DNA of 64,000 bases from an uncultured Alphaproteobacteria bacterium (lineage in GTDB: Bacteria > Pseudomonadota > Alphaproteobacteria > Bin95), in contig CALLKY010000047.1 in NCBI GenBank assembly GCA_938083135.1, positions 1 through 64,000 on the forward strand, written 5' to 3'. Made by a program: the position numbers and the translations under genes. The notes beneath the pieces were generated by a model. That model was not told the origin of the DNA and did no database searches. It was given only the letters and a program-made list of their open reading frames with translations. How positions within the stretch are numbered: the first letter of the stretch is position 1; each line of letters opens with the position of its first letter. Positions 20,772-30,160 of this stretch are shown here, in pieces.

Positions 20772-22208
20772 ATGGCGGCTATGCCTCTCCTCCCGGAAAT
20801 CCTGCTAGCATGTGCTGGTCTGATATTTCTCATGATCGGCGTGTTTATGGGGGATCGCTCGGCGAAACCTCTGGCTTATGCGGTCGCGGCGACGCTTGTC
20901 GCGGTGTTTCTCATCGGCTTGATGATGCCCGCTGGCCCTGCCTTCGGTGGCCTGTTCATCTCCGACAAACTGGCCACCTTCGCTAAGGCGCTAATTGTGG
21001 TTGGTGCAGCTGCTACCGCCGTGATGGCCGCTGCGCGCGCGACCCCTGGCGATGGCTCAGGTGCTGTACGATTTGAGCAACCGGTTCTGATGCTATTTGC
21101 AGCGCTTGGCATGATGCTCATGGTATCCGCCAATGACCTGATCTCACTCTATATGGGCTTGGAGCTCCAAAGCCTCTCGCTCTATGTGCTTGCCGCTATC
21201 CGCAGAGATTCCTTGCGCGCGACGGAAGCTGGCCTCAAGTATTTCGTGTTGGGCGCATTGTCGTCCGGCATGCTGCTGTATGGCTGCTCGTTGATCTATG
21301 GCTATACCGGTTACACCGGCTTCGACATGATTGCCGAGCAAGTTCTTGCCGCACCGGATACTAACATCGGTCTCATCGTCGGGCTCGTATTCTTGATCGC
21401 CGGCCTCGCTTTCAAAGTATCCGCGGCACCGTTCCACATGTGGACACCTGATGTCTACGAAGGCGCTGATACGCCTATCACCGCCTTCTTTGCTGCCGCG
21501 CCGAAAGCGGCGGCGCTGGCGCTCTTTGCCCGTGTTATGGCCGATCCACTGTTAGGTGCCGCTGAATCCTGGAGCCAGGTTGTGGCCATGTTGGCGGGCA
21601 TATCTGTCGTGGTTGGTGCATTTGGTGCGCTAGCCCAGCGGAATATCAAACGGCTGCTGGCCTACAGCTCCATCGGCCATGTCGGCTTCGCGCTGATCGG
21701 GCTGGCTGCGGCGTCTGAAATTGGCGTGCGCGGGTTGTTGATCTATACGGCCATCTACCTGTTCATGAACCTTGCGGCCTTCGCGTGTGTGCTCGCGATG
21801 CGTCGGGACGGTGACGCTGTTGAGAACATTGATGACCTTGCTGGCGCGTCCCGCACCCATCCAGCCATGGCATTGGCACTGGCTGCGATCTTGTTCTCGA
21901 TGGCGGGTATTCCGCCGCTCGCTGGGTTCTTCGGCAAGCTCTATGTGCTGCAAGCCGCCGTTGAGGCGCACCTGTACATTCTGGCCGTCGTTGGTGTTCT
22001 TGCCAGTGTGGTTAGCTGCTTCTATTATATCCGCCTGATTAAGGTTATGTATTTCGACGAAGCCAGTGATCCGCTTGACGGCCCAATGCCCCGTGATCTC
22101 GGCATGGTGCTGGGCGTGGCAACGATTGTGATTCTGCTGTTTATCGTGCTGCCAGGGCCCATTGTTTCTGAAGCGACGGCCGCGGCTCAGCAACTGTTCC
22201 AGAATTGA
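20772..22208 (+). CDS. nuoN: NADH-quinone oxidoreductase subunit N
   Basis: Third antiporter-like subunit (478 aa), last of the complex I genes. Recognised by LYMGLELQSLSLYVLAA with its conserved Glu, FKVSAAPFHMWTPDVYEGADTPITAF with Lys/His residues, and the later SSIGHVGFALIGLA. The open frame begins with TTG at 20754, directly after the nuoM stop, but ATG 20772 lies after GGAGG (spacing about 11) and is preferred. The stop overlaps the birA start. Confidence 0.97.
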   Translation: MAAMPLLPEILLACAGLIFLMIGVFMGDRSAKPLAYAVAATLVAVFLIGLMMPAGPAFGGLFISDKLATFAKALIVVGAAATAVMAAARATPGDGSGAVRFEQPVLMLFAALGMMLMVSANDLISLYMGLELQSLSLYVLAAIRRDSLRATEAGLKYFVLGALSSGMLLYGCSLIYGYTGYTGFDMIAEQVLAAPDTNIGLIVGLVFLIAGLAFKVSAAPFHMWTPDVYEGADTPITAFFAAAPKAAALALFARVMADPLLGAAESWSQVVAMLAGISVVVGAFGALAQRNIKRLLAYSSIGHVGFALIGLAAASEIGVRGLLIYTAIYLFMNLAAFACVLAMRRDGDAVENIDDLAGASRTHPAMALALAAILFSMAGIPPLAGFFGKLYVLQAAVEAHLYILAVVGVLASVVSCFYYIRLIKVMYFDEASDPLDGPMPRDLGMVLGVATIVILLFIVLPGPIVSEATAAAQQLFQN

Positions 22209-22987
22209 GCCTCCAGACCATAGCCGGCGACCAATTCCTCCCAAATAGCTGGCGCCTGGATACGCGGGACAGCGTTGATAGCACGAACGCGGAAGCCGCA
22301 AAACGCGCCCGTGCGGGTGAACCTGCCGGATATGCCATCACGGCCCGCGAACAAACGGCAGGCCGGGGGCGAAGCGGACGCGCCTGGTCAACCGGCGGAA
22401 ATGATCTGGCGCTCTCTATTCTACTGCGCCCGCAATTGAAGCCTGCCGCCGCGGCTGCCGCTGGGTTTGTCGCAGCCCTCGCGGTGCATGACCTTGCAAA
22501 AGATGTACTGCCAGCCACTGCACCGCTCACGATCAAGTGGCCGAACGATGTCCTGATTGGGGATCGCAAGCTTTCCGGCATTTTGGCAGAGGCCGCGTCT
22601 GGCACCGATGGGCTTGTAGACTGGTTGGTGCTCGGCATGGGCGTTAATCTGGCACCACAACAGCACGACGTCGCCCCGCATGCGATTGATCTGGAGACTG
22701 CAGGCGGTCCACGCTTACAGCCGGATGATGCAGCAGCGCGGCTCTTGGCGCATCTGGATCATTGGATCAGCCAATGGCTTGGCCAGGGCTTCGAGCCTAT
22801 TCGCCATGCATGGCGTGAGCGCGCCCGTGATCTTGGCAAGCCAGTTGTTGCCCGTCTGCCGAATGAAACGGTTGAGGGCGTGGCCCTTGATTTAGCGGCA
22901 GATGGGGCGCTTGTTCTCCAACTCGCTGACGGCGTTGAACGACGCATTTCAGCGGGTGATGTCTTCCCCTTGGCGAAAGGGTCCTGA
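22205..22987 (+). CDS. birA: biotin--[acetyl-CoA-carboxylase] ligase
   Basis: Biotin protein ligase (260 aa), which activates biotin as biotinyl-AMP and attaches it to the biotin carrier of acetyl-CoA carboxylase. The biotin/ATP loop GRGRSGRAW, the strand KWPNDVLIGDRKLSGIL and GMGVNL are intact. There is no N-terminal helix-turn-helix, so it is the non-repressor type. It begins with TTG (MSLQTIAG) overlapping the nuoN stop, suggesting coupling. A nuoN-birA-coaX-rnj order is common in alphaproteobacteria. Confidence 0.95.
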   Translation: MSLQTIAGDQFLPNSWRLDTRDSVDSTNAEAAKRARAGEPAGYAITAREQTAGRGRSGRAWSTGGNDLALSILLRPQLKPAAAAAAGFVAALAVHDLAKDVLPATAPLTIKWPNDVLIGDRKLSGILAEAASGTDGLVDWLVLGMGVNLAPQQHDVAPHAIDLETAGGPRLQPDDAAARLLAHLDHWISQWLGQGFEPIRHAWRERARDLGKPVVARLPNETVEGVALDLAADGALVLQLADGVERRISAGDVFPLAKGS

Positions 22988-22990
22988 CCC

Positions 22991-23764
22991 ATGCTGCTCG
23001 CAATTGACGCTGGCAATACGAACACTGTCTTTGCTGTCTATGACGGCGAGGAGCGCAGAGGCCTTTGGCGCGCCGCGACAGATACGCGCCGCACTGCTGA
23101 TGAGCATTTTGTCTGGCTGTCCCAGGTTATGGCTGTCGAGGGTGTTGAGCGCGGCGATATTGATTCTGCGATCATTTCGACCGTTGTTCCTGCCTCACTC
23201 TTCAATTTGACGCGCTTATGCACCCGCTATTTTGACGTCGAGGCCCTGGTGGTCGGGGAGCCAAGCGTTGATCTTGGCATCACTGTCCTGCTTGATAATC
23301 CGAATGAAGTCGGCGCGGATAGGCTTGTGAATGCCGTCGCCGCGAAATCTGAATATGGCGGTCCGCTGATTCTGATCGACTTTGGCACAGCCACGACGTT
23401 CGACGTTATCGACGGCGATGGGAATTATGTGGGTGGCATTATCGCGCCTGGCGCTAACCTTTCTATGGAAGCACTGCACATGGCCGCGGCGAAGCTGCCC
23501 CTTGTCGCCGTCCGTCAACCGGCCCATGTTGTTGGCGGCGGTACGGTGGAAGCCATGCAGTCTGGAATTTTTTACGGATATCTCTCCTTAATCGAAGGCC
23601 TGGTGGCGCGCATCCGTGAGGAACGCGGCGAGCCTGACCTTCGCGCGATTGCGACTGGTGGTCTTGCACCACTTTTTCATAGCGCCACTGATGTTATCTA
23701 CGCCATTGACCGCGATCTCACATTGCGCGGCCTCCTTGAATTATACAGACGGAACGCCAAGTGA
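22991..23764 (+). CDS. coaX: type III pantothenate kinase
   Basis: Phosphorylates pantothenate in the first step of coenzyme A synthesis (257 aa). The ASKHA-fold phosphate motifs are clear: [18 protein letters not shown] at the N-terminus and [14 protein letters not shown] near residue 125, plus [15 protein letters not shown]. Type III enzymes are insensitive to CoA feedback and need a monovalent cation. The gene is 3 nt after birA, and its stop overlaps the start of the RNase J gene. Confidence 0.97.
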   Translation: MLLAIDAGNTNTVFAVYDGEERRGLWRAATDTRRTADEHFVWLSQVMAVEGVERGDIDSAIISTVVPASLFNLTRLCTRYFDVEALVVGEPSVDLGITVLLDNPNEVGADRLVNAVAAKSEYGGPLILIDFGTATTFDVIDGDGNYVGGIIAPGANLSMEALHMAAAKLPLVAVRQPAHVVGGGTVEAMQSGIFYGYLSLIEGLVARIREERGEPDLRAIATGGLAPLFHSATDVIYAIDRDLTLRGLLELYRRNAK

Positions 23765-25455
23765 CCGATCCCAACCAGCCAACTGCCGATCTTCCTGTCC
23801 CTGCCAAGGATGAGGTGCTGTTCGCCGCCTTGGGTGGGCTGGGCGAAATCGGGATGAATCTCGCGCTCTATGGCCATGCCGGCAAATGGCTGGCGGTTGA
23901 TATGGGCGTGACTTTCGGTGACGAAGACACGCCGGGCGTTGATGTGATCGTGCCAGATATCAGTGCCATCGAAGCGCTGGGCGATGACCTAGTCGGCATT
24001 CTGATCACCCATGCCCACGAAGACCATATAGGAGCTGTGCCTTATCTCGCAGGCCGCTTCAAATGCCCGGTCTATGCTTCGCCCTTCGCTGCGGCCTTCT
24101 TGCGCAAGAAGCTGGAAGATGATGGCGGTGCGGGTGCTAAGCGCAAGGTAAAGATCATTGAGGTCAAATCACCGGGCACCAAGAAAATTGCCCCGTTCAA
24201 TATCCAAATGGTGCCAATGCCGCACTCAATCCCGGAATCCAACCTTGTCGCGATCCGCACCAAAGCTGGCATGGTCGTCCATTCCGGTGACTGGAAGATG
24301 GATGACGGCCCGGTTATTGGCCCCAAGCCAGATGCTGAAGCACTGGCCAAGCTTGGGGAAGAGGGCGTTGCAGCGCTTGTGTGCGATTCAACGAATGTCC
24401 TTCGCGAAGGCTGGACGGGCAGTGAAAGCAGCCTGACGCAGCCGATTGAAGAGCTGATCAAGTCCCGCAAGAACCGCGTGATATTCGCCTGCTTCTCCTC
24501 CAACGTTGCCCGGCTCTATACGGTCGCGAAAGCAGCACAGGCGGCAGGGCGCGACATCGGTCTTGTGGGTCGCTCGCTTTGGCGGATGCATGGCGTTGCG
24601 GGCGGGCTAGGCTATTTGGATGGCTTGCCTGACTTCCTGCAGGAAAACGATATCGGCTATCTACCACGCGGCAAAATGGTTGCCATTTGCACTGGCAGCC
24701 AGGGGGAGCCGCGCGCGGCTCTACACCGGATCGCAGATGGTCAACATAGGCATCTGACATTAGAGCGGGGCGATACTGTCTGCTTCTCCAGCCGGGATAT
24801 CCCGGGCAACGAAAAAGCCATTGGCCGCTTGCAGAACCGGCTGATTGAATCTGGGATTGAGGTGATTACGGCCAGCATGGAAGATATCCATGTGTCCGGG
24901 CACCCTGCACAGGATGAGATCAAGCGTCTCTATGAATTGCTGCAGCCTGAACGGGTGTTGCCGGCTCACGGTGAGGGCCGGCATCTCATCGCCCATGCTG
25001 CTTTTGCGAAGGATTGCGGTATCCCTGAAAGCATGGTCGCGTTCAATGGCCATGTGGTCCGCCTCGCAGGTGGCGACTTCAAGAAAGTTGGGGATGTTAA
25101 GGTCGGCCGGGTTGGTCTTGATGGCAAAACACCTGTTGCACTGAATGGCGATGCGTTGCGCGAGCGACGGCGTATGAAAATTGAAGGCATGGCGCATATC
25201 ACCGTCGTGCTGGATGACCGTGGCCGCCTTGCCGCCGATAGCATGGTTACACTCTCTGGCCTCGACGCTGCTGACGATGATGATGTGCTTGATGTGATTG
25301 AAGAAAGCATCGACGACGCCATTACTGCGATGAAGCCGGGTGATCGTAAGAAGGACGATCCCGTGCATGAAGCTGCGCGTACGGCACTCCGTCGGGTGCT
25401 TCGGCGCGAAACCGGTAAGCGTCCGCAAGTGTCTGTTCATGTCGTGCGTCTATAA
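23761..25455 (+). CDS. rnj: ribonuclease J
   Basis: Metallo-beta-lactamase/beta-CASP ribonuclease (564 aa) with 5'-to-3' exonuclease and endonuclease activity in RNA decay and rRNA maturation. The zinc motif [13 protein letters not shown] (near residue 83), the later [11 protein letters not shown] with metal ligands, the beta-CASP segment [13 protein letters not shown], and the [11 protein letters not shown] and [10 protein letters not shown] motifs are all present. GTG start overlapping the coaX stop by 4 nt. Alphaproteobacteria often carry RNase J in addition to RNase E. Last gene of the nuo transcription unit as far as spacing shows. Confidence 0.96.
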   Translation: MTDPNQPTADLPVPAKDEVLFAALGGLGEIGMNLALYGHAGKWLAVDMGVTFGDEDTPGVDVIVPDISAIEALGDDLVGILITHAHEDHIGAVPYLAGRFKCPVYASPFAAAFLRKKLEDDGGAGAKRKVKIIEVKSPGTKKIAPFNIQMVPMPHSIPESNLVAIRTKAGMVVHSGDWKMDDGPVIGPKPDAEALAKLGEEGVAALVCDSTNVLREGWTGSESSLTQPIEELIKSRKNRVIFACFSSNVARLYTVAKAAQAAGRDIGLVGRSLWRMHGVAGGLGYLDGLPDFLQENDIGYLPRGKMVAICTGSQGEPRAALHRIADGQHRHLTLERGDTVCFSSRDIPGNEKAIGRLQNRLIESGIEVITASMEDIHVSGHPAQDEIKRLYELLQPERVLPAHGEGRHLIAHAAFAKDCGIPESMVAFNGHVVRLAGGDFKKVGDVKVGRVGLDGKTPVALNGDALRERRRMKIEGMAHITVVLDDRGRLAADSMVTLSGLDAADDDDVLDVIEESIDDAITAMKPGDRKKDDPVHEAARTALRRVLRRETGKRPQVSVHVVRL

Positions 25456-25612
25456 ATTTGTGTGTCTGACGCTTGTAACCTCTTGAATTCAGGCGACGGA
25501 ACGCCGATATTTTAGGGACGAGCGCGGACAATGGCGGCGTCAGCGTGCTTTAGGGTGCGCATGGGCTAGCCAAAATTTCGCAAAACTCAATCAATTCCAA
25601 GGGGAACAGGGA

Positions 25613-26341
25613 ATGGCTCTCCAAGATCGTGGCTACATCCGAAGCGGCGCAGGTGCCGTTGATACAGAATACGACGTCGGCCTCCGCTCACACATGCTGC
25701 GCGTGTATAATTACATGTGCGCTGGGTTGGTGCTGACAGGCGTCGTCGCATACGGCTTCGCGTCATATATCACCACGTCACCTGAATTGGCTCAGATGAT
25801 CTATGGCACGCCGCTGCGCTGGGTGCTGGCCTTCGCGCCATTCGCGTTCATCCTGGCGATGAATTTCGGCATCAATAAAATGAGCTTCGGCACGCTACAG
25901 ATCGTGTTCTGGGCATTTGCTGCTGTGATGGGGCTTTCGCTCTCATCCGTATTCCTGGTTTATACCAGCGGATCGATTGCGAAGGTCTTCTTCATCACGG
26001 CAAGCATGTTCGCTGCAACCAGCCTCTATGGTTACACGACCAAGCGTGACCTGGCGAAAATGGGCTCGTTCCTCTTCATGGGCATGATCGGCTTGTTCAT
26101 CGCGATGATCGTGAACATCTTCATGCAGAGCCCGGTGATGCATTACGCGATCTCAGCTCTTGGTGTATTGATCTTCACAGGCCTAACGGCTTGGGATACA
26201 CAGCGCATTAAGGAAGAATACCACGTCAACCATGGCTACGAGCTTGCAGGCAAGCTTGCGGTGATGGGCGCGGTTGGGCTCTACATCAACTTCGTCAACA
26301 TCTTCATGTTCCTGTTGTCGTTCTTCGGCAATCGCGAATAG
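25613..26341 (+). CDS. Bax inhibitor-1/YccA family membrane protein
   Basis: A 242-residue protein with seven predicted transmembrane helices and the family pattern of hydrophobic segments. The conserved TGLTAWDTQRIKEEY stretch lies near the C-terminus, followed by YINFVNIFMFLLSFFG. Bacterial relatives are thought to influence ion leak and membrane-protein turnover, but the function is not settled. It is preceded by 157 bp without genes and by GGGGAACAGGGA before the ATG. A strong hairpin terminator follows at 26367, so it is probably a single-gene unit. Confidence 0.92.
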   Translation: MALQDRGYIRSGAGAVDTEYDVGLRSHMLRVYNYMCAGLVLTGVVAYGFASYITTSPELAQMIYGTPLRWVLAFAPFAFILAMNFGINKMSFGTLQIVFWAFAAVMGLSLSSVFLVYTSGSIAKVFFITASMFAATSLYGYTTKRDLAKMGSFLFMGMIGLFIAMIVNIFMQSPVMHYAISALGVLIFTGLTAWDTQRIKEEYHVNHGYELAGKLAVMGAVGLYINFVNIFMFLLSFFGNRE

Positions 26342-26366
26342 ACATCGCGGACATGTGATTGAGATT

Positions 26367-26398
26367 ACGGCCCGGAGCTCACGTTCCGGGCCGTTTTC
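26367..26398 (+). terminator. intrinsic terminator after the Bax-inhibitor-like gene
   Basis: A 10-bp perfect stem ACGGCCCGGA / TCCGGGCCGT with an 8-nt loop, followed by a short T run (TTTTC). It starts 25 bp after the stop codon. Confidence 0.88.
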
Positions 26399-26450
26399 GT
26401 ATTGGCGGGCGGTGGGGCCGCACCTATGTCTTGCTGTAGGAGGAAGTCCC

Positions 26451-26771
26451 ATGGTTATGAAGCCCATCCTGCTTGCCGCTGCAGTCTCCCTGGTGCCGCT
26501 GGCTGCATCTGCTAGCGTATTCAATATTGACCAAGCGCGGATGTTCTGTGTCGCTGGTGCTGCTGAAAAGGCCGACAGTTGTCTTTCTGATCAACAGCGG
26601 GCGGGCGCATGGATTGATGCCTGGGCTGATCGGGGCGAATTCCCGCGCTTCGTTGCAAAACGTGTGGTCACCCGTTGTGATGCGCGGTATCGCCCCGATC
26701 TTCGCCAGGTCAAGCTCTGTTTTGAAGACGTTCGGGATAACCGCGGCAAGTCTGACCGCAGGTTCCAATAG
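26451..26771 (+). CDS. small secreted protein of unknown function
   Basis: A 106-residue protein starting MVMKPILLAAAVSLVPLAASA, a clear Sec signal peptide with likely cleavage after ASA, so the mature part (about 85 residues) is periplasmic or secreted. Four cysteines in the mature part (FCVAG, DSCLS, TRCDA, LCFED) could form two disulfides. The C-terminus is basic and polar. AGGAGG lies 6 nt before the ATG. The open frame upstream of 26451 runs back into the preceding gene and terminator and is not part of it. I do not recognise the family. Confidence 0.7.
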   Translation: MVMKPILLAAAVSLVPLAASASVFNIDQARMFCVAGAAEKADSCLSDQQRAGAWIDAWADRGEFPRFVAKRVVTRCDARYRPDLRQVKLCFEDVRDNRGKSDRRFQ

Positions 26772-26823
26772 CGGCAGAGGACCATAATCGGCAGTTGACC
26801 GGCCCTGCAGTGCAGCCGACACT

Positions 26824-26837
26824 TAGTGAAATCACTA
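26824..26837. promoter_or_regulatory. palindromic operator candidate before the LLM monooxygenase gene
   Basis: TAGTGAAATCACTA is a perfect 6-bp inverted repeat with a 2-nt spacer, ending 22 bp before the start codon at 26860. The position near the expected promoter suggests a regulator site. No regulator gene lies alongside. Confidence 0.4.
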
Positions 26838-26859
26838 TAATTTCGCTGAGGGCTAAGCT

Positions 26860-28197
26860 ATGCGTCAAATCCATTTGGTCGCGTTCCTGCAAGCGCAGAA
26901 CTGTACGACGATCCCTGCCGCGTGGCGCCATCCGGAGGCGCGGGCTGATTTCACTTCGCCCGAATATTATCAGCACATTGGACGTGTGCTGGAGCATGGT
27001 AAATTTGATATCGGCTTCTTTGATGATCGCCTCGCCATGCCGGATATGTATACCGGGGACCATGCCCACACGATCGAACACGGCATCCGTGCCGTAAAAA
27101 TGGACCCCGTTGCCGTGCTGATGGCAATGGCCATGGCGACGGAACGGCTCGGTCTCGGTGCCACGTTCTCCACCACATATCATGAGCCCTTCTACGTAGC
27201 CCGCTTGTTCCAGACGTTGGATCTGATGACCAAGGGCCGGGCCGCCTGGAATGTCGTAACGTCTGTGAATGACAATGAGGCTCGCAATATGGGGCGCGAC
27301 AAAGTCATCGCCCATGACGACCGGTATGATCGTGCCGATGATTTTATGGAAGCGGCACTTGGCCTGTGGGACAGCTGGGATGACGACGCGATTATCCTGG
27401 ATAAAGCGAACAGCGTTTTCGCAAAGCCGGGTAGCGTTCGCAGGCTTGATCATGAGGGCGCGTTCTATAAGGCGCGGGGGCCGTTCACCGTCCCGCGATC
27501 CGTGCAGGGCCGCCCAGTGGTTATTCAAGCGGGGGCGAGCGGACGCGGGCAAAAATTTGCGGCGCGTTGGGGTGAATTGCTGTTCACGGCCTTCCCAACA
27601 TTCGATATCGCTAAGCGCAATTATGACGGCCTGAAAGCCGCCTGCGCCGCCAATGGCCGCAATCCAGATAACTTCAAGATCGCGGCGCTAGGGTTCCCCG
27701 TCGCCGCTGCGACCAAGATGGAAGCTGAAGACAAGCGCGCCTTCTACGACACATTGCCGAACGAAACCGATCAGCTCTCTCTGCTGTCTGAGGGATTGAA
27801 CTATGACTTCGGCCAGAAGGGCATGGATGAGCCGTTCACGGACGCGGATATGGAAGGCCTGTCTGGCATTCAGGCGCTTCGGGACCGGGTTGTGCAACAG
27901 GGGGTCGCGAACCCGACACCGCGGGACTTTATGAACCTGACGCAGCGCGGCCGCTTGAATCACGCGTGGGTTGGTGGCCCGAAGGAAATTGCCGACATCA
28001 TGGAAGAATGGTTCACGTCACCAGCCTGCGACGGCTTCGTTATCGGACCATCGGTGCTGCCAGGATCGTTCGAGGACTTTGTCGAGCATGTGGTGCCAGA
28101 GCTACAGCGGCGGGGCTTGTATCGCAAAGAATACACCGGCTCTACGCTCCGCGATCATCTGGGTCTGCCGAAGGCGACGCACGGCGATTGGCAATAG
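26860..28197 (+). CDS. LLM-class FMN-dependent monooxygenase (NtaA/SnaA/DszA type)
   Basis: A 445-residue bacterial luciferase-like monooxygenase of the nitrilotriacetate/EDTA/dibenzothiophene-sulfone group, which uses reduced FMN from a separate reductase and oxygen. Seen: FTSPEYYQHIGRVLEHGKFDIGFFDD, ATTFSTTYHEPFYVARLFQTLD, RAAWNVVTSVND, and the FMN-site segment PVVIQAGASGRGQKFAARWGELLFTA. It heads a tight group of four genes (SDR, M24 peptidase, VOC) that looks catabolic. The substrate is unknown. The stop codon lies in the first unit of a 15-bp tandem duplication (28184-28213). Confidence 0.92.
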   Translation: MRQIHLVAFLQAQNCTTIPAAWRHPEARADFTSPEYYQHIGRVLEHGKFDIGFFDDRLAMPDMYTGDHAHTIEHGIRAVKMDPVAVLMAMAMATERLGLGATFSTTYHEPFYVARLFQTLDLMTKGRAAWNVVTSVNDNEARNMGRDKVIAHDDRYDRADDFMEAALGLWDSWDDDAIILDKANSVFAKPGSVRRLDHEGAFYKARGPFTVPRSVQGRPVVIQAGASGRGQKFAARWGELLFTAFPTFDIAKRNYDGLKAACAANGRNPDNFKIAALGFPVAAATKMEAEDKRAFYDTLPNETDQLSLLSEGLNYDFGQKGMDEPFTDADMEGLSGIQALRDRVVQQGVANPTPRDFMNLTQRGRLNHAWVGGPKEIADIMEEWFTSPACDGFVIGPSVLPGSFEDFVEHVVPELQRRGLYRKEYTGSTLRDHLGLPKATHGDWQ

Positions 28198-28213
28198 GGC
28201 GATTGGCAATAGG
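28184..28213. repeat. 15-bp tandem duplication across the monooxygenase stop codon
   Basis: GCGATTGGCAATAGG occurs twice in direct succession. The first unit holds the stop of the monooxygenase gene (TAG 28195-28197). The second supplies most of the gap to the SDR gene and would add only five codons if the first stop were read through. Confidence 0.9.
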
Positions 28214-28223
28214 GGGAACCATC

Positions 28224-28991
28224 ATGGGTAAACTTTCGGGCAAATCAGTGATTATCACAGGTGCCAGCGCTCCTGCTGGTATCGGGGCGACCGCAGCGCG
28301 GCTGTTCCATGCAGAAGGTGCCAACTTAATGTTGGTGGACGTTGATGAGGCACCCCTTGCTGCACTCGCAAACGAGCTTGGTGCAGCATATATGGCGGCT
28401 GATGTGTCCCAGGATGACGCTAACCGCGATATCGTTGCGGCGACGCTCGACCGCTTCGGTAGCTTGGATGCGGCGCTGCTGAACGCGGGCATCGTCGGCA
28501 AGATCTTGCCGACGGTCGAGTATGATCTGGATCTCTTTGATAAAGTGCTGGCCGTGAATGTGCGCGGTGTTTTCCTTGGCCTGAAGCATATGATGCCGGC
28601 CATGGAAACATCTGGCGGCAGCATCGTGATTACGTCTTCCACGGCTGGCATTCGCGCATTGCCGGGATTGGCGGCCTATACAGCATCCAAGCATGCCGTC
28701 ATTGGTTTGATGCGGACGGCGGCACTGGAAGGCGCAGCGCACAATATTCGCGTGAACACGGTCAACCCATCTCCCATCGCCACGCCAATGATGGATAAGA
28801 TGGAAGATATGAACGGGGTCACAGATGCTGACCGCCAGAATTTCCCACTCGCCCAAGGCACGCCGTTGAAACGCTACGGCAAGCCAGAAGAAGTCGCGCG
28901 GATGATGCTGTTCCTAGCCAGCGATGACGCAAGTTTCTCCACAGGCGGCGTCTACATGGTAGATGGCGGCGTATCCGCAGGCCGCGTGTGA
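28224..28991 (+). CDS. short-chain dehydrogenase/reductase
   Basis: A classical SDR (255 aa), NAD(P)-dependent. The dinucleotide motif reads TGASAPAGIG, two residues longer than the usual TGxxxGxG. The acidic residue after the second strand (LMLVDVDEA) suggests NAD preference. The catalytic Ser lies in VITSSTAG and Tyr/Lys in YTASK. The C-terminal motif FSTGGVYMVDGG is typical. The start is ATG 28224 after AGGGGGAA; the longer frame to 27966 lies inside the monooxygenase gene. The stop overlaps the next gene, so translation is coupled. Confidence 0.93.
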   Translation: MGKLSGKSVIITGASAPAGIGATAARLFHAEGANLMLVDVDEAPLAALANELGAAYMAADVSQDDANRDIVAATLDRFGSLDAALLNAGIVGKILPTVEYDLDLFDKVLAVNVRGVFLGLKHMMPAMETSGGSIVITSSTAGIRALPGLAAYTASKHAVIGLMRTAALEGAAHNIRVNTVNPSPIATPMMDKMEDMNGVTDADRQNFPLAQGTPLKRYGKPEEVARMMLFLASDDASFSTGGVYMVDGGVSAGRV

Positions 28992-30121
28992 CGACGGACT
29001 TCCCGCCAGCAGAGTTTGAAGCAAGGGTTACAAATGCCCATAAGGCCATGCACGCAGCAGGTATCGACGCGCTGCTGCTGACGACCGAAGCGGAGGTCCG
29101 CTACTTCACCGGCTTCCGCACGGCGTTCTGGCAAAGCCCAACGCGCCCCTGGTTTGTGGTGTTGCCGATGGGTGCCAAGCCAATCGCCATCATTCCCGAA
29201 ATCGGTGCTGCGTTGATGCGTGAGACCTGGGTAGAGGATATCCGCACCTGGGCTGCCCCCCACGCAACAGACGATGGCCTCTCTTTGTTGAGCGATGCGC
29301 TTAGGGCCGCCCGCGTGATCGGCATGCCCATGGGCCGCGAAAGCAGCCTCCGTATGCCGTTAGCCAATTTTGAGGCGCTTCGGGCCAGGCTCGCAGGGGC
29401 GATGTTCTTGGATGCGAGCCCGTTATTACGGAACCTCCGCTTGGTGAAATCCGCAGCAGAGATCGCCCTGATCGCGGACATTTGCCAGATCACGTCAGCG
29501 GCGTTTGCCCAGGCGCCGAGCTTGTTCCACGAAGGCCAACCGCTCAACGAAACCTTCCGCGCTTTCAAGATCGCCCTGCTCAAAGCTGGGGCGGAGGATG
29601 TACCCTACCTCGTTGGCGGCGCTGGTCAGGGTGGGTATGGCGACGTGATCTCTCCGCCAGATGACACACCATTGCGATCTGGCGACGTGCTGATGCTGGA
29701 CACAGGTGCCAGCCTCAAAGGCTATTTCGCGGATTTCGACCGGAATTTCGCCATTGGCCAAGCCAGCGATGCCGCCCGAACAGCCTACGATACCTTGTGG
29801 AGTGCAACCGAAGCGGGCCTACAAGCCGCCCGGCCAGGTGTGCCGGTGGCAGATGTGTTTCAGGCCATGGCCGCGATCATTGGCCAAGGTGCCAGCGATG
29901 TTGGGCGCTACGGGCACGGCCTTGGCATGCAGCTCACGGAGCCACCGTCGCTGATCGACTTCGACGAAACGATCCTGGCACCCGGTATGGTCATCACGTT
30001 GGAGCCAAGCTTGACCATCAGCCCTGGCAAAATCATGGTCCACGAAGAAAACATCGTGATCACAGACGGCGCGCCGCAATTGCTGTCAGAGCGAGCAGCG
30101 CGTGAATTGCCCGTGCTTTGA
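28988..30121 (+). CDS. M24-family metallopeptidase (Xaa-Pro aminopeptidase-like)
   Basis: A 377-residue pita-bread-fold protein with an N-terminal creatinase-type domain (about residues 1-140) and a C-terminal M24 domain. Metal-ligand candidates are visible: Asp in MLDTGASLKG and in YFADFDRNF, His in YGHGLGMQL, Glu in ITLEPSL and Glu in HEENIVI. Members hydrolyse X-Pro peptides or small amidines and ring compounds. In this catabolic-looking cassette an amide- or ring-opening role is possible but unproven. GTG start overlapping the SDR stop by 4 nt. Confidence 0.9.
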   Translation: MTTDFPPAEFEARVTNAHKAMHAAGIDALLLTTEAEVRYFTGFRTAFWQSPTRPWFVVLPMGAKPIAIIPEIGAALMRETWVEDIRTWAAPHATDDGLSLLSDALRAARVIGMPMGRESSLRMPLANFEALRARLAGAMFLDASPLLRNLRLVKSAAEIALIADICQITSAAFAQAPSLFHEGQPLNETFRAFKIALLKAGAEDVPYLVGGAGQGGYGDVISPPDDTPLRSGDVLMLDTGASLKGYFADFDRNFAIGQASDAARTAYDTLWSATEAGLQAARPGVPVADVFQAMAAIIGQGASDVGRYGHGLGMQLTEPPSLIDFDETILAPGMVITLEPSLTISPGKIMVHEENIVITDGAPQLLSERAARELPVL

Positions 30122-30160
30122 AGGCGCAGCTGTTCATTCCCGATATCAGGAGAAATCCCT

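Noticed and set aside
21630-22301. 223-residue minus-strand ORF opposite the end of nuoN
   Set aside because: Antisense shadow of nuoN.
26710-27552. 280-residue minus-strand ORF opposite the monooxygenase gene
   Set aside because: Antisense to the conserved LLM monooxygenase; no family features.
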